Assembly: GCF_021018805.1 (NCBI RefSeq)
Contig: NC_086248.1
Location: 63,187,985-63,251,984, forward strand
From: Prinia subflava
Lineage: Eukaryota; Chordata; Aves; Passeriformes; Cisticolidae
Direction of reading: 5' to 3'
DNA length: 64,000 bases
The notes beneath the pieces were generated by a model. The model worked only from the letters and a program-made list of their open reading frames with translations, searched no databases and was not told the origin of the DNA. Shown in pieces: positions 11,513 through 25,700 of the stretch; within the stretch, counting starts at the first letter, position 1; every line of letters starts with the position of its first letter. Both the position numbers and the translations under genes were made by a program.

Positions 11513-13128
11513 ACCAAAATACAGAACAAATATACTTTATTTACATGTTCCCACGTCATGGGAAGAGAACAGTTTTCCCACGAACACAGAATACCATTCA
11601 GCTCCATCCTCCAATGACTTCTGAGAGTTCAAAGTTCATCTGATAGGAAACATTCATTATTAAAAGCAGGAAAAACTGAGATTATATCCAGCACTAAAAC
11701 TTTAATTTGTTTTTTTCAGAGGATACACCACCCACTTTCACAAAAATGAACTTTATGCATCTTATTGTATAGGATAGGGCCAATAGGGTTTACAACCTAC
11801 TGTTGTATAATAAAGAACTGTTATATTGGTGGCCCACTTGTTTTCACTGCAAAGCATGCATGATTTTCACCATAAAGGTTTCTAATTCTACCTTGTATCA
11901 GCTTCTAAGATCCTTAAGATTCTAATCTAAGTGTCACTAGCTAGCAATTCTTCTTGGTTTGCTACTAAAGAATTACTTTTATCAAAAAAATATAGCAAGT
12001 AACACACATTTACTGTAATATAATAAATCATCCTCCCCATCATAATTCATCAGGGTCAAATTACCATTTTTGACATAAAACATGCATGTTATCATCACTA
12101 CAATCTTGAAATGTATGCTAGCTCATGGGAACACAATAAATAATTTCTTAAAGAAATAATGCAACGTATTGTTTGTATGATACAAAACTTCTAATAGGTT
12201 TATAATCTAGTCCGTCTGTATTCAGCACAATGTTTGTGTTACTCCATAATCCTGGAGTGTGACATTCTGTGTCATGTATTAAATATTTACTTTTGACTTA
12301 CTGGGCTCTCAATATAATATAAAACACGTTTTGGGTCCACTTATCCTCTCATATAAACCAATATTATTTGCTAGGGAAAAGCATTCCATATTCCCTGGGG
12401 CATATTAACGGCTGCCTGGCTTAAATCCAAAATCAAAATGAATGACAAATAAAAAAAAATATTTTCAATGACTATTTTATTTCTGAGGGGTCTAATATCA
12501 CAGGAGGCATTATTGAGCATGGCAAACAATTTTCTTGAGTTACACACAAAATCTTGGCCACATAACTCACTGTTCTTTATGTTATGCAAGACGGTGTACG
12601 CCCTTCATTTGACACCTAAATCATCAGTTTCCGCAGCCCATCTCAACATTAGGAAACTTTTATTCCAAACTATTTGGGAGGAATAATAAAACCCAAAATC
12701 AGTATCTGAAAAAAATTCAACAAATAATGAAGAAACTTTTGTTAATTAAGTAAACCCATCCTTCATAATTTTTCCACCTTTCAGGCATGACATATAGGCT
12801 TTGACTGCCTCTTCAGACATGGGGAACCAGAGCATGTTTCTGTGAATATCAGAGCGCTTGTTTTAATATGACTATGTCACCAGCTGAACACACTTACGTG
12901 CACATTAGGGAAAGACTTGCAGAATCGATTTCTTCATCCTGCCAAGCACTTAAAAATACATGACTAATGACTTTTAACCTAGCATTTGAATGAACCTGCA
13001 ACTTCAATGGACACTCATGAGATGACAAATTTATGGTGGGCTGTCTTTTACAAACATTTTCATCCATGTCTCATTCTGTGTTTTTTGGCACAATGTTGCA
13101 GTCAAACAAAATTTGTGAAAAGCACACA

Positions 13129-13157
13129 AAGTAATGACCCTCTCAAGGTCATTACTT
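13129..13157. repeat. 11-bp perfect inverted repeat, 7-nt loop
   Basis: AAGTAATGACC (13129-13139) is exactly complementary in reverse to GGTCATTACTT (13147-13157), with a 7-nt spacer. The arms contain TGACC/GGTCA, which are also nuclear-receptor half-site cores arranged as an inverted pair. No function is established. Confidence 0.85.
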
Positions 13158-13536
13158 CTGGTAGCCTGCCACCCCTTACTGTATACTTCAGCTTCTACCT
13201 AAAGTATTATAACAGGCAGTGTTTCTTATGAGCCACAAGTGTTGTATAGTCAAAAATTCAAATTAACTGCAAATATTTTCTCCTTATAACTGCTCCTTTT
13301 AATTTCCTTCCTTTAAGATTCTTCATTTGCAAGTTGTTTTCATTTTTAATAACTATTACACCAATTAATTTCTCGGCCTCATGTGTCCTGCATCTATGGA
13401 CATATCATGTTCTGTCCTAGCTCTAATACTTGTCATACAACTTGTAAACATCACACAACATTTTAGCCTTTATTTTATCGTGTCCTGTTTGACTTACTGT
13501 TTAGTGGAAAAAAAGATCTCGCTGCAAACATTGAAA

Positions 13537-13994
13537 TGATGCCTTGGGAAGGCTGACCTGAAACAGAGACTGGACAGAGCTAGAGGATAAAGTAGATATT
13601 TACTGAAAGGCCTTTAAGGGTACCTCTTGGGCAGCAAAAGAGCCTGATCAGAGCTAAACCCAAGGTGGACTTAAAATGGTCACAAAATGGACGAGCAGTC
13701 ACAAGGTCTTACAAGGTCAAATTTTATAAATTTTGGTTCATTTGCATATTGGGGTTTAATTGTCCAGTCACAGCTTCAGGTTGTGAGGTCTCATCCTTCT
13801 TGTTTTCTCTCTTCAGTCCACCATTGTTTATGCTTTTGGGCCTGAAAGTTGTCCTTGGTCTTCAGCAGGAAAAGGATTTGTTTTGTCCACCTACTATGTG
13901 AAGAGAGCTCACTAGCGCTTAATATGAGACTCAGAACTGCACCCCTAAGCAGCACAGAATCTGAAAAACATGATAGCTAAAACTTAAGGCATCA
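13537..13994 (+). mobile_element. Solo LTR of an endogenous retrovirus (458 bp)
   Basis: The element begins TGATGCC and ends GGCATCA, a perfect 7-bp terminal inverted repeat with the TG...CA ends of retroviral LTRs. It is flanked by identical 4-bp sequences, GAAA at 13533-13536 and GAAA at 13995-13998, as expected of a target-site duplication. Inside are a POU octamer (ATTTGCAT, 13740-13747), a TATA-like ATTTTATAAA near 13720-13729 and two close copies of ACAAGGTC just upstream. No second LTR, primer-binding site or gag/pol/env-like sequence is nearby, so it looks like a solo LTR left by recombination between two LTRs. The sequence resembles a songbird LTR family from memory, but I cannot name the family with certainty. 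A 4-bp duplication is usual for ERV1/gamma-type integrases, 5 bp for ERVL and 6 bp for ERVK. The orientation is inferred from the TATA-like and octamer order and is uncertain. Confidence 0.75.
13740..13747 (+). promoter_or_regulatory. POU octamer motif inside the LTR
   Basis: An exact ATTTGCAT lies about 10 bp downstream of a TATA-like stretch within the solo LTR. Octamers are recognised by POU-domain factors and occur in some LTR promoters. Activity here is inferred from motif identity only. Confidence 0.35.
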
Positions 13995-14961
13995 GAAATA
14001 AAAACCTGGCTAAATGAAAATGGAAATCAGTATGTTACTTTACTGCAGTCAGAAGGAATACGAGCAGCTATGACCACATCCTAACACAAAATAGTCTTTA
14101 CCAAGCATCAGTCTATCTCTGCACATAATCGCAGTTACCTATTAGGATTATCATTAGAATTATTAGGAGAAGAGTTTTTTGAAATGTTTTTGAAGTGTTG
14201 TGGATGTAAGGAGTCACTGAGCTCCCTTGCCACCATAGCTGAAAAATGACATCTGGGAAACGGCAGCTCTCTGAGAGGGCAGCTATAGAGAAAGAATAAG
14301 GTAAAGAAAGATCCATGAACAAGCTTCAAAATAGGTATTCTGTAAGTCAAATTACCAAAAGCATTTCTGGTTAAAAAAATAAAAATAAAAAGAAGAAATA
14401 ACAAACCCCTGGGATTCATATCAGCATGGAGCAATGAAGGCAACAAACATGCAAGGAAGTGACAAACCTCAGAGGCACATGGAGACACATTTCAGTGGGA
14501 ATCCTCTAGGAAGATTGGAAGACTGAGGAGGAAAACCAAAAGTAATACCAGCTCTGCTTTGGGTGATCAAGATAGCTCCAGGACCTGCCCATGTGGGAAA
14601 AGCCTGAGTGCTTCATACACACAGATAGTCTGACATATGTTTTTTTATCTATAACATATGGTCTGTGTGTGGACTGTAATTAAAGGGAACCACTCTTATG
14701 AATCAATATATGATCTCACATAAGTTCAATATGTAAAACATATGCTATTTAGGCATATATAGCACTTGCATTTAGCTTACATTTTTGATGCATCATGGGC
14801 AAGGATAATAGGAGACATTTGTATGACTGTGGATGCAGAAGGAAGGGATTTTCAAGGCAGGAGAAGACAATATTCTGAGGGTGTACAATAGTGGGAATGA
14901 TGGAAAAGACACAAAGGAAAATCAGTGAAATTACTAAGAGACAGTAAAACAGCAGTGTGAA

Positions 14962-14976
14962 AGGAGGAGGAGGAGG
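14962..14976. repeat. (AGG)5 trinucleotide repeat
   Basis: Five uninterrupted AGG units in a purine-rich context. Seen directly. Confidence 0.85.
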
Positions 14977-15099
14977 AAAAGGAGTACTTCTGTTTTCTAG
15001 CTTGGAGTGCAAAAAGCCTATAGTGAGAAAAATGCATCTCATAGAACAATTTCTATGACAGATGGGAGAGAAGCAAAAAGCAAATCCCCCAAAAATATG

Positions 15100-15270
15100 G
15101 GTATGAGAAAATAAAAAAGAGAAAACATTAGAAGAAAAAAAAAAGAAAAATAACAGAAGAGTGAAAGAAAAATTAATGTTAAAAACAGGGAAGTAAAAGA
15201 AAATTAAATGCTAAAAAAATCTCACATTAAGAAAGAAATGGGGAGTACAGAAAAAGAAACAAAAAGCAGT
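15100..15270 (+). repeat. A-rich purine-biased low-complexity tract
   Basis: About 170 bp made mostly of A runs separated by G, with few pyrimidines. It has no internal periodicity. Low-complexity sequence; nothing further can be assigned. Confidence 0.7.
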
Positions 15271-18200
15271 TGATTATTTTATTGATAGCAAATAAATGCA
15301 TTAATACAGCTTGGAAAATAAAGTATCATTTTCTGTGTATTAACAAAGTAATATTAGACATTTTTTTCTCAGCCTTTGTCTCATCATGCCTCCTCCGGAT
15401 GTTGAGATTATACATCATTAGGATCCATTCCGATGAAAGGCACTATGTAAATTTAAACTTATTAGCATAGTAATTGTGACATATTCACAAATGCATCATG
15501 ATTCACTCTAATTTATTTGTTATTTGAAATGATTTGCCAACTAATTTCTATAATTCTTGGTCTGCAGCTCATCCATAGTTCATTGTGAAGAACTGAAATT
15601 CATAATCCAAGCTATTTTGGTTGAAGAAATAATCACATGGTGATTTTTTTGTTTCCTGATTGGAGGACTGTGACTCTCAGAATATTCATTTTTCTCCTTG
15701 ATTACCAATTTAAAATCTGTTTGCAGCTAACAGTCTGTATGTTTCGTATAAAACCCTGTGCTCTAGAAAGAAATTTTGCAGGAAACTTGTTTGTCAGAGT
15801 GGATATTGATGGAAAGTGAATAAAATAGTTATATCTACAAAGTCATTAAAATTCATTTAAAATTGCAAATGAATGTTCACAGTATGTTTCTTCTAGCATT
15901 TGCCAGCTCTGGAAATAATCATGGCCTAAATTACACCCAGGAACATGTGTGTACACCATATTTAAGACAGATTTAAAATTCTCACTAATTTATGTGTGAA
16001 AAATGGAGTTGATAACACTTCTAATTAGCTTGGTTTACAAAAGAGCAACATACTATTGTTCTTCTACAGACAATAAGCTGATAGGCCCTAATACATCAGC
16101 AGCAAATGTAGTTGTATCTGTATTTGTGAATTTTTTTCTAAAATGTACATTTGTTTGGATAATTCAATGTTTGATACAAGACATGACTCATTAAACCTGA
16201 ATTCACAGTAAACACTAAGCAATTTCTTTATTCTTAAGGAAAGCTTGTGTCAAACTCTGGGATGAAAACATTACTCATGATTTCATCTCACTTAGAAATA
16301 CCGCGTGCATTTACATATGTATTGAAAAACTGTCTTCCCATCAGAAATACTTTAATTTGAACCTGTAATCCATCTCTAGTTTCTATAATGGCTAATTTCT
16401 GTTTCACATGGCACTGTCACACCAGCTTGTTTCACCTGTAAAGAGAGAAGAATGGTAGCAAGGATACAGTAAGATACCTCCAGATGCAAACTTGACTTGG
16501 ATTTTTTAATTACATCCACATACTCAGTTATTGGTCCTGTACATCACATGTCAATTCTTTGACCCGCTTAGCTATAGCCTTATCTTCATTTGAGGACACA
16601 GTTTTCATTTACAACACTTTGTGCCCATGAGTGAAGTTTTCATTAGCAAGAGAGTTTTTGTACAATCAAAGACCTGAGATACCCAAATTTTGCCAATAAT
16701 TTGAAATGAAATGGAAGCTGTCAACCACCATTTGCATATGTAAGCAAAATATCCTCGCTAGTGGTATGTTTGTTGTCAATCTGTGTCTTTCCCAAAATAT
16801 AGAATAGAGTGTCAGGTGTACACACAAGCAGAAATGCAGAATATTCATAGGTAGGCTGTAAATTTGCTCCAAGAATAACAAAGGATAATTTTTAAATCCA
16901 TTATTTCATTTTATGTCAGCTTGATGCTTGTAAAAAATGATAGAATAATTGTCTATGGGAATTGGTTCCTGTGTTCATCAGTTGTAAATTTAGAGTAGAA
17001 GTAAGAAGAATTTCCATCATTTTCCCTGAAAAAATGCCTCAATCCTCATTTTAAAGATCAATTAAAAAATCATTCATTCACTTTTCTGTTTCTCTGTTAT
17101 GTTCCTAACAAGTTGTAACTGTCATGATTTTATGTAGGTAACACACTGTGGGCTCAGATACACAGCCAGCCAATCCAGATGTGTAAGATAATGTTTAGAT
17201 TAGTAAGCAGATGTTCTAGACAGCCACACTTTAAAAGTGCAGGGAATTTCAGTATTGCCTGCATATTCTGTGGTGCATATAAATATTTTTCTGTTGTTTC
17301 CTGCACATTAAGGAATTACATTCCATTGAGTGATAACTAACTAAGCAAGTAAACTCATGCAAAATACACTATATACTAGATGTTTGATAGCAAAATTATT
17401 AAAATAAGAAAGGGTTAAGGGAGTGAATGCAATTACATTGTCTAAATCGATGTTATTATTTCTCACTGAAATGGATACTGTAATGAGACATTGTAAATAA
17501 CAATACTCTGCAATGAAAGAAGGACCAGACACTAAGGTATCTGAAAAATAACATTTTTTCTGCTAAAAATGTATTGTGTTTTTAGCTCTGATTATACTCT
17601 TCGAGGAGAAAAAAATGAGCAGTTTGACATACTTAGAGGTTCTCCATAGAACATCAATAAACTTCAATAAATTTCAGCAAAATTTCAAGAAAATCAAGCT
17701 GTGTTTTGAGCAAACTTGATTCAAGTTATGGAAACCATTCAAATTGTACAGTTTAAAATTATTCTTGTCACTAAGCATAACAAAAATACTGTTGCCAGTC
17801 TGATTCCATTTTAAGAACCTAGTACTCTTCAATTTAACATGAAAGCAAAACTCTGTGGGTGAAACAAAACCAGAAACAAAATTATTGATGTGTAGGCAAT
17901 CTGCTAAATCTCATAGAGTCCTATCAGTATCTCTGTGAAATTAAACATTATGTTCAGAAACAAGAGGAAGAAAAAACAGTACAGTTGAAGTTAACTACTA
18001 GAAAAGCTTTTTTATTGTTTTCATTTCAAAGCTATCTCTTGTTCCAAAATTTAATTGGCTAGTTATAAAAGTTGCCAAACATCTATTATAGAAGCCAACA
18101 TGGTACTTAAACATATATATTTAGACCTTCGCATCTGTTCCTAAGCCCCCACATACTCTTAGATGCAAAGAGAATTTACAAGCCGGTGGAAAACCTTGAG

Positions 18201-21200
18201 TGTCAGACCATGTGACTAATTCAAAACACATTCAAAATAGATGAAGGGTAGGCAGAGCCAGAATCTAAATCAACCCAAAAAAAGCACAAGGAAAATATGT
18301 GGGCAACTTCCCCTTGTAGTGGACAACACTATTTTTTAAAGACTATGCTTACTATATAGTAAATTACTTATTAAAATTTCAAAGTAAACTAATCGGGTTT
18401 TATGGAGAAGAAGCTATCAAATACAACATGAAGAAGGTACCACCTTTCAAAGGGAGCAGTGAAGTACAGAACTGGGTTACTGCTCCTCTTTGAATCAGCA
18501 GTATATACTTTTGACTGTAATGTAAATTTATTGAATGGCAGTTTACAACTTTATAGAGTATTTATTAAAGAAATAGACCATAATGTTTTCTCTGTAAAAG
18601 AAAACAGCATCACATCAGTGATTACCTTTTCTAACAGAGGGAAAAAAGACAACTTACATAATTCTCCTAACAAATCAGTAGTGGAGCTTTTTTTTCTACT
18701 ATATAAACTGAAACACTTTTCTTTGTCACCGAGGCAAGGACAGACATTTGAAAGATCAACATCATAGAGTGGTCCTGTCATTTTTTTCAACCACAGTGTT
18801 CCTGAGACTCTCTAACCATATATGTTCAAAAATCAGATGTGATAGTTTGTATTTTGAGTCTCAGTAGCAATCCAGGTATCATCTCAGCCACACCATAAGG
18901 GGCAGTTCAACACAGAGTTCAGTATTTGTAGAGGACAATTTTGGCACCAAATTAGAAGACTGAGAGTGTTAGCTGCTTGAATGAGCTGATTGGCGGAACA
19001 CTAAGTGCTCTTTAATAAGTGCTCTCTTTATTCTTCTCATGTGGAAGGCTGGGTTACAAAGCTGATGGGCTTTGTGGGTGGAAGCAGGCAACTGAAGTCT
19101 TTCAAAAGTGTAAACCCCTGTAAACTGAAAATAATCTTCAGCAGGGCATTTTGGTTCTTGAATTTTATTTTAGTTGCTTTGAATGTTAACTTTGGTGTTA
19201 AATTGTTTTCTTCTGTTTTATTGATGAAACTTCTATGCAGACCTCCCACACAAATCTAATACAAGATACTTCATGTTGCATTGTGCTTTTCTGTTCTTTC
19301 AGGCAAAATTTTCATTCAGGCTTGAGGCTTTTTCTAGGCTCCATGCGAATACTGTGCTCCTGAAAGGTCAGCTAACTGCGCTACGAGGAAGACTACTCCC
19401 ACTTGGAGGTAGTAGGCATGCACCATCCTCTCTTGGGCTCACTCCTGCATTTCCCATACTAGTCTGCAACACTTCCAGGAGGGACCTATTTATTTGCAGA
19501 TCTTCCCAAACACAGGCAGTTTTGTCACTGTCTTTGATCCCAGCAAAAATCTGTGAGGAGCAAGTTTGTAGAAATATTTCAGCTGATCAACACTCGGCCC
19601 AGGTGCACAATTCCACTACTCAAATTTAGGTAGCTGCCATGAAGATGCCTGCATCTGAGCTAGTCATCCTGGGTTCTGTTTGTAACTGAGAAGAGGGGTG
19701 AACTCTGAGACGTGTCAGATCGACCATCAAGTGCTCACATTAGGAAAAGTTATACCTTTTGCTGGAAATGCCTAAGAGGCATAAAAGAGAGAGGTTTTTG
19801 AGCAGGATAAATGGAACTATTGGGAAAGTTTTTTCTAGCAGATGGAAGCTTTTCAACTGTCAGCATGTGGGAAAATGGGAAGCTGGCAACAAAGGAAGGA
19901 AATGTAAAAGGAAAGAAGGAAATTTCTATTCAAAAGAGACTAGTCAAAATAGATGAGGACATACACTACACTGAAATTCCTGGACTCCTAAATGACCCAA
20001 AATATTTAAGTACATTAAGAAATCTGATGGTTTTCCATGTATTGCATAGGTTTTTTTCTTTCTGGGTTTTTCTTTTAACTATCTAAAATGCAGGTGGCTC
20101 TGCAAAGCTTGTAGGTTTGACTGTTTTCACCATCAAGTGAAGAAAGAAGCAATCAAAGAAGCATTGAGCTGTAAGCCAGAGCTGTGACAGGGTAAATCTT
20201 CAGGGAAGTTTTGCTGGGAACCTTTAGATACCAGCTAATCTTAAAGAGCTGAAGCTCTAATTTCCCATTTCTATCATCTGGAAAGTCTTTTCACCTAGAC
20301 GGCACGCAAAAGAGGCCATGGAAAGTACTGAGCCTGGAATGTACTTGGAAGATAAAGGCCCATGACCCAAAACAGAATGTGCAGAACTGGTGCCTGAAAC
20401 TACCAAGTATTTAGCTGAAGTGCTTGGCCAGAATTTACTTTGCAGAGTGTTTGATCTCATGCCAAAGTATCTCTCATCCTCCTACAAGTGCTCCTTTAAA
20501 ATCTAAGATTGTATAAGAGGATTTAGATTGTGGCAGTAGAGCATTTAAGAAATAAAACATGATTTATTAAGCAAAAATTCCCATTTCGCTAGCAGTATCA
20601 CTGTATCTTAAAACATTTGTTCTACTTTAAATAGGCCTCCAACACAGTGACCCACACAAGCAATAAAAGAGAATTTTGCTGAGTGAAACAAAGTATTTAA
20701 ACATCTATGGGAAAAAATGGTTAAAGGAAAAGAAATTAAGAAATGTTTTTGAATCTCAAGGTGCAAGTCTGCAATCATAAGCTTAATTAAAATCTGGAAT
20801 TAACAATTTTCCTAGGAAGTAGGTGAAATTTCATTCTTTTAATAATCTGAATTGCATAATATGCTGAAGGTTATAATCTCAACATGGCAGAAACATGGAC
20901 AAAATGGCCTTATGTCATTATTAGTATTTAATTTACATGACACTAGAAGTCAGATGTTTGGTCAATGTGAATTTGCATAGCTACATTGAATTCAATGGGC
21001 CCTTGAAGATCTACAGGCAAAGGGAAAGAAGGGCACTCCTACATACAGCAATCGGAGGTTTATTAATTATGGAGCAAGTGTTTACATCTCCATTTGAATG
21101 GAATACCATCCTATTTCTTTTGCAGCTCTTGAACTCTTCAGTGTAAAGACATTTGAAGCTGGCCTTAATTCAGTTCTGAAGGTCTACCAACTTTTTTCAG

Positions 21201-22695
21201 AGCCTCTAATTCAGTCTGTAATGAATTGGAACATGTGCTCTTGACACACCATAACTACATGATTACGTATGTAAAGAAGTGCTCAGGATCTTAACTATTC
21301 TGTCAAAATACACAAAATGCAAGTGCTAAGTTAAGAGCATATGTGAATGCCATCACAGAAGCTGATCACACATTTTTCTTTCAACACTTCTTTTCATCTG
21401 TATTTAGCACTTAGCAATAGTAACATACATTAAATTATTTGGAGCCTTTGCAGGTGTAATTAAGTGAATAAACACAAAAAGAATGGAGAACATTTACCTC
21501 TAGCAACAACATAATATCTATCTTTCAGATATTGAGTAAGGGAATATTTGATCAGTACGCTTGATTTTTTCTTATGTTACAAGAGTATCAAGCAGCCACA
21601 AAAAAATCAATCCTAGTCAAAATCTTAGCTAATGTGTAATTTTCACAAACTGACACAAAATCTGCTTAATTGAACAACAAATTTCAGAGTAATTGAGCAA
21701 AAAGTTTTATTTAAAAATAATTTAAACTATTTAATTTAGGAAAAAAGAAAGTATGTGTGTTAAAGAAGACTTTGGTTCTATCCAGACCGCTATAGAAAAT
21801 TTAAGGGCTCAAGTTAACTATGATATCATAGAAAAAGGAGAAAAGTGGAATATAAAAGTTCAGAGCTGCACTTAGCACCAAAATATTGCTTAAAAGGCAA
21901 GGAAATATATAATATATAATTATATAATTCAGCAAACCTTAGTATTTAACTTTGGGCCCCCAAAAATTCTTAGCATTTCCTTAACTGAAGATGTAAATTC
22001 CAGCTGTAAATAGTTATCAGCTGATCATTAGGACTAGAAGTTTCTTAATGATTTCTCCAAAGAATCAAAGATTAGTCACATTCCCCTCCCATTTGGCACG
22101 CCTGTCCTCTGCTGAGGAAAATCCTTTGGCTAGAAGCAGCCACCACCAAGCCTGTGGCTTCATTGGGTTCCCTGGCTCTGAGCTATCTGATCTTCTAAAG
22201 CCTAGTGATGAGAAGCTGTGCTGCCCTCCAGATCTTTAAAACAAGCACATGCCACTAAAGTGCAAAGACTGAGTTGATTAATGCTTGTAAGGCCTTGCAA
22301 ACATTAAATGTTTATATTCAGAAAAATACATACAGAACTATTTGGGCCTTGGAAGCCAAAAGGCCCTCCGGCCTCCGGCTTGGGTGTTTGCTATAACATG
22401 TTCCCAAGGCCAGATTTTGCAAGGCTGCCCATGCAAACTGGTGACACTTGTGAGCAGAGTTGGCACTGGCATCTGTGGGTCATCTTGAAAATAAATAATT
22501 TATGGTTAGAGGAGAAGGGATGGGCAAAAAGGCATGCAGTACTTTCGCTGCTGATTGACATTACCGTATTCAAGTTCCTTTGCTCTAACTGTACAATATA
22601 GTTTCCTATAGGATTTGCTTGATTCATTGGACATCAATAGCATTATTTTTGACTTTTAATCACACCAAACAAGAGAGATCTTTCTCAACACTTAC

Positions 22696-22710
22696 TTTTT
22701 TTTTTTTTTT
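22696..22710 (+). repeat. T15 run followed by CCCTTAG
   Basis: An uninterrupted T run followed by CCCTTAG, which resembles a polypyrimidine tract and splice acceptor on the plus strand. No open frame or donor site downstream supports an exon, so it is recorded only as a homopolymer. Confidence 0.8.
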
Positions 22711-25700
22711 CCCTTAGGCTATCACCACCTTACAGGACTTTCTGCAGATTAGTCCTTCCCCATATGATCATGACTTTTGTCAAAAGCTTCTTAAAGTGCA
22801 AAGCAGTAAAATTTGCTTTAATTTGACACTGAAAATATCTTGACAGATTTCTTTCTAAAGAGAGCATATATTTCTTAGCTTTGATTTCAGAAAAGACTTA
22901 AACTCACAGATATAAAATAATTATTATTGTTCATATTTCCAAACTTACATCCATTTCACCAGCAGAGTATATCTCCATATAGATATCAGTCATGCTGCTC
23001 AAAGCAGATCTAAAAAGTGCTTGTCTAATACGATGGTGGCAGCAGAATTTGGGTTAAGACAACATCTATGGCCATGATTAATTAGACCCAGGCACCAAAT
23101 TGATTCCACAATGACTGCCTGCCCACCCATGTGGCATTTACCACATGGTTAATGTGGGAAATGGGAAGCTTTGTAAAGGGCTGGAACAGTACATGACTCA
23201 GATGCTAATTGTCCAGAAACTAGTTCCCCCTTTTTATCTCATTGCTCATGTTAACCACATCTAGAAGGCAGATCTGAAAATAAATACAAGTAAATAGGGG
23301 ACCCAGGGACTGAAAGATCCAGCCTTTCATAACTGAACATCATTGCTGCTTGCATGACTTGTCCTCATATTTTTTTGAAGATATTGCTCCTCATGGTTTC
23401 TCTGTATAGACAGTCCTGTTGAAAGCAAAGGCCAGAGTTATACTCTGGGATTTAGAAGTCCTCTGTTGTGGTGGAAAGAGGGTGAATATCAGCCCTCTCC
23501 ATCTTACCACAAACCCAGATTTCCACAAAAGGACATCTGAGTCCAAGCAGGAAGGAAGTTGTGGTACAGTTTAGTGCATCTATAATGAGATGAGGGGAGA
23601 GACCTGAATTTTATTATTACATAGAATATCTATCATCCAGTATAAACACACCTGACACGTGACTTTGCAAATGTATGAAATTAATCTACCAAGCAGAATA
23701 AAGGAGTCTTGAAAGGTGTCAAACCAGCACTGTGCTCAAAATTCTGAAATCCCACTTTCCAAAGTTGTTCCCTCATGCCATACACTTATACTTGCACTCT
23801 TCATCCATTAAAACAAGCTTTATTAGTTATGCTGGACAAACACACAGCAATTCATGAAATTTCAGTTGTGCTGAATTAAGTTGTGGTTGATCAAGGTAAT
23901 AAAAGAAGGATGCCTTCTCTCCCTCTCACACATAGCTTTTTGCTCAAGCACATTAAAAAAACAGAGAACTGACAGTCTGTGGAAAGCATCCACAGTTTCT
24001 TATTTTAAATATCAGTGGACTATCATGACTGAAAAAGCAGATGACCTGAAAAGTTCAGAATATTTCACAGTCCTTCAAAGTTATCACATTTCAAAAACTT
24101 GATACAATTCCTTTAAAGGGCAGAAGTCAGAAAACTTGAAAGCAGCTCATTCTAAGCGCCTACTTTCCAAATGAATCAGTCTTTTTCTAGGAGATTCTCT
24201 GAGTTGGAGGTCTGTGTCTGAGCTATATATAGAAATCACATCCCACTGCAATATTTGGAGTCACATGTGGAAACCAACTGAAACAGCTGTCTCATATTTT
24301 GAAGCCAGGCTATTAATTGTTAAGTACCCATTCATCCCATTCACAAACCTGTATCTATCTACAGAGTTTATAACACAAGCAAAAATAAATATTCTATGAA
24401 ACATCTTGGCATGGAGCAGTATTTCCAAAGACCATATTCTCTACAACCTTAAGCATGCCTGCACAGGGAAATTGCCCATTACAACTACAGTAGAATAAGC
24501 TCTCCCTGTAAGCTCTACCAGAACAGCTATTCAATGAATACTTCACTCCAGAATAAAAATGATTTAATATCAAAATAATTATTCCACAGAGATTTACTTT
24601 GCCATTAGTAACCTGGACAATTTCCTGTTTCAAATTTTTCTGTTCCAACAGGAATACCTACCCAAAGGTTTTAATAATGTACTAAAAATAGAAAAAAGCC
24701 AAATATTGTTTGTGCTTTCATTATACTTCTGTTAAAATTAACATTATTTGTCTGCTCAGATGTGGTCCAATTTATGTGATATTATTAATTATTCCTACAC
24801 TGATGGAGATCTTGTAATTCAGCAATGAGCTTCTGCACTTCTCTAGCAAATATTGCAGGATAATTTTTTGGAAGGATTGTGTTCACGACATTGCTACATT
24901 TTTTAAAAAAGAAGAACTACCTTTTAGACTGGCTTCAATAAAATTACTTCCTATGCATATACAAATAGAAGTTTATACATAAAACTGAAAAGTCTTTTTG
25001 TAATGATAATGTTTCCTTTTTCCTTTAAAGACTTTATTTGCTAGCAACCATGTATTGGAAGTCACTACATAACATTCTTATATTTAAAAAACATATTGTG
25101 TGAAATATTTTTAAAGGACAAAGAAGTGTGACAAAATATTTCCTCCACACACTCAAGCCAGAAATGCTAAAATTCTAAGGAGTTAAAGATTTCCAACACA
25201 TCACGTTTTTGCTCTCACTTTTCCCTTTCTCCATCATGGCCTTCTCATTCCTTTCTAGGATATCACCAGTTAAATGAGGACTGTTGACTTGCCATTGTAT
25301 TTTCTCTTTATTTCCAGCCTCATAACAGGTGCTTATTGTAGCTCAAACATTTGTGACGGAACTTAATCTTTTGAGTCATGTAAATATCTTAAATTGAGAA
25401 TTTTTTATATGCCTATAATAAGAATTAGTTTGTGCAGCATAAGTTTATAGCATAACTGAGGAGCTTTTGTCTTCCACCACTTTCTCTACTGGATATATGA
25501 GATATACTCACACCATGGTGATCAGATCCATGCTGAGCTAATAGTCGACTTAAGCAGTGACTTGAGGCCAAATTGACAAGTGAAGAGGGAAAAAACATTC
25601 TCAGGAAAGTCCAGTCTCCATAGTTTATTCCTCCTTTCTCCTTAAAGTTTATTCCTGCTTTTTTGAAAAGTGAACCAAGGAGAGAGAATTTGATTAGAGG

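Larger units (their letters stand above)
9892..13536. other. Non-coding unique sequence
   Basis: No gene or interspersed repeat recognised. Short open frames such as 11001-11378 (+) lack family features. At 11481-11512 a 12-bp direct repeat (TGTGGAACAATA) flanks a short TA run, consistent with replication slippage. An inverted repeat at 13129-13157 is listed separately. Confidence 0.6.
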
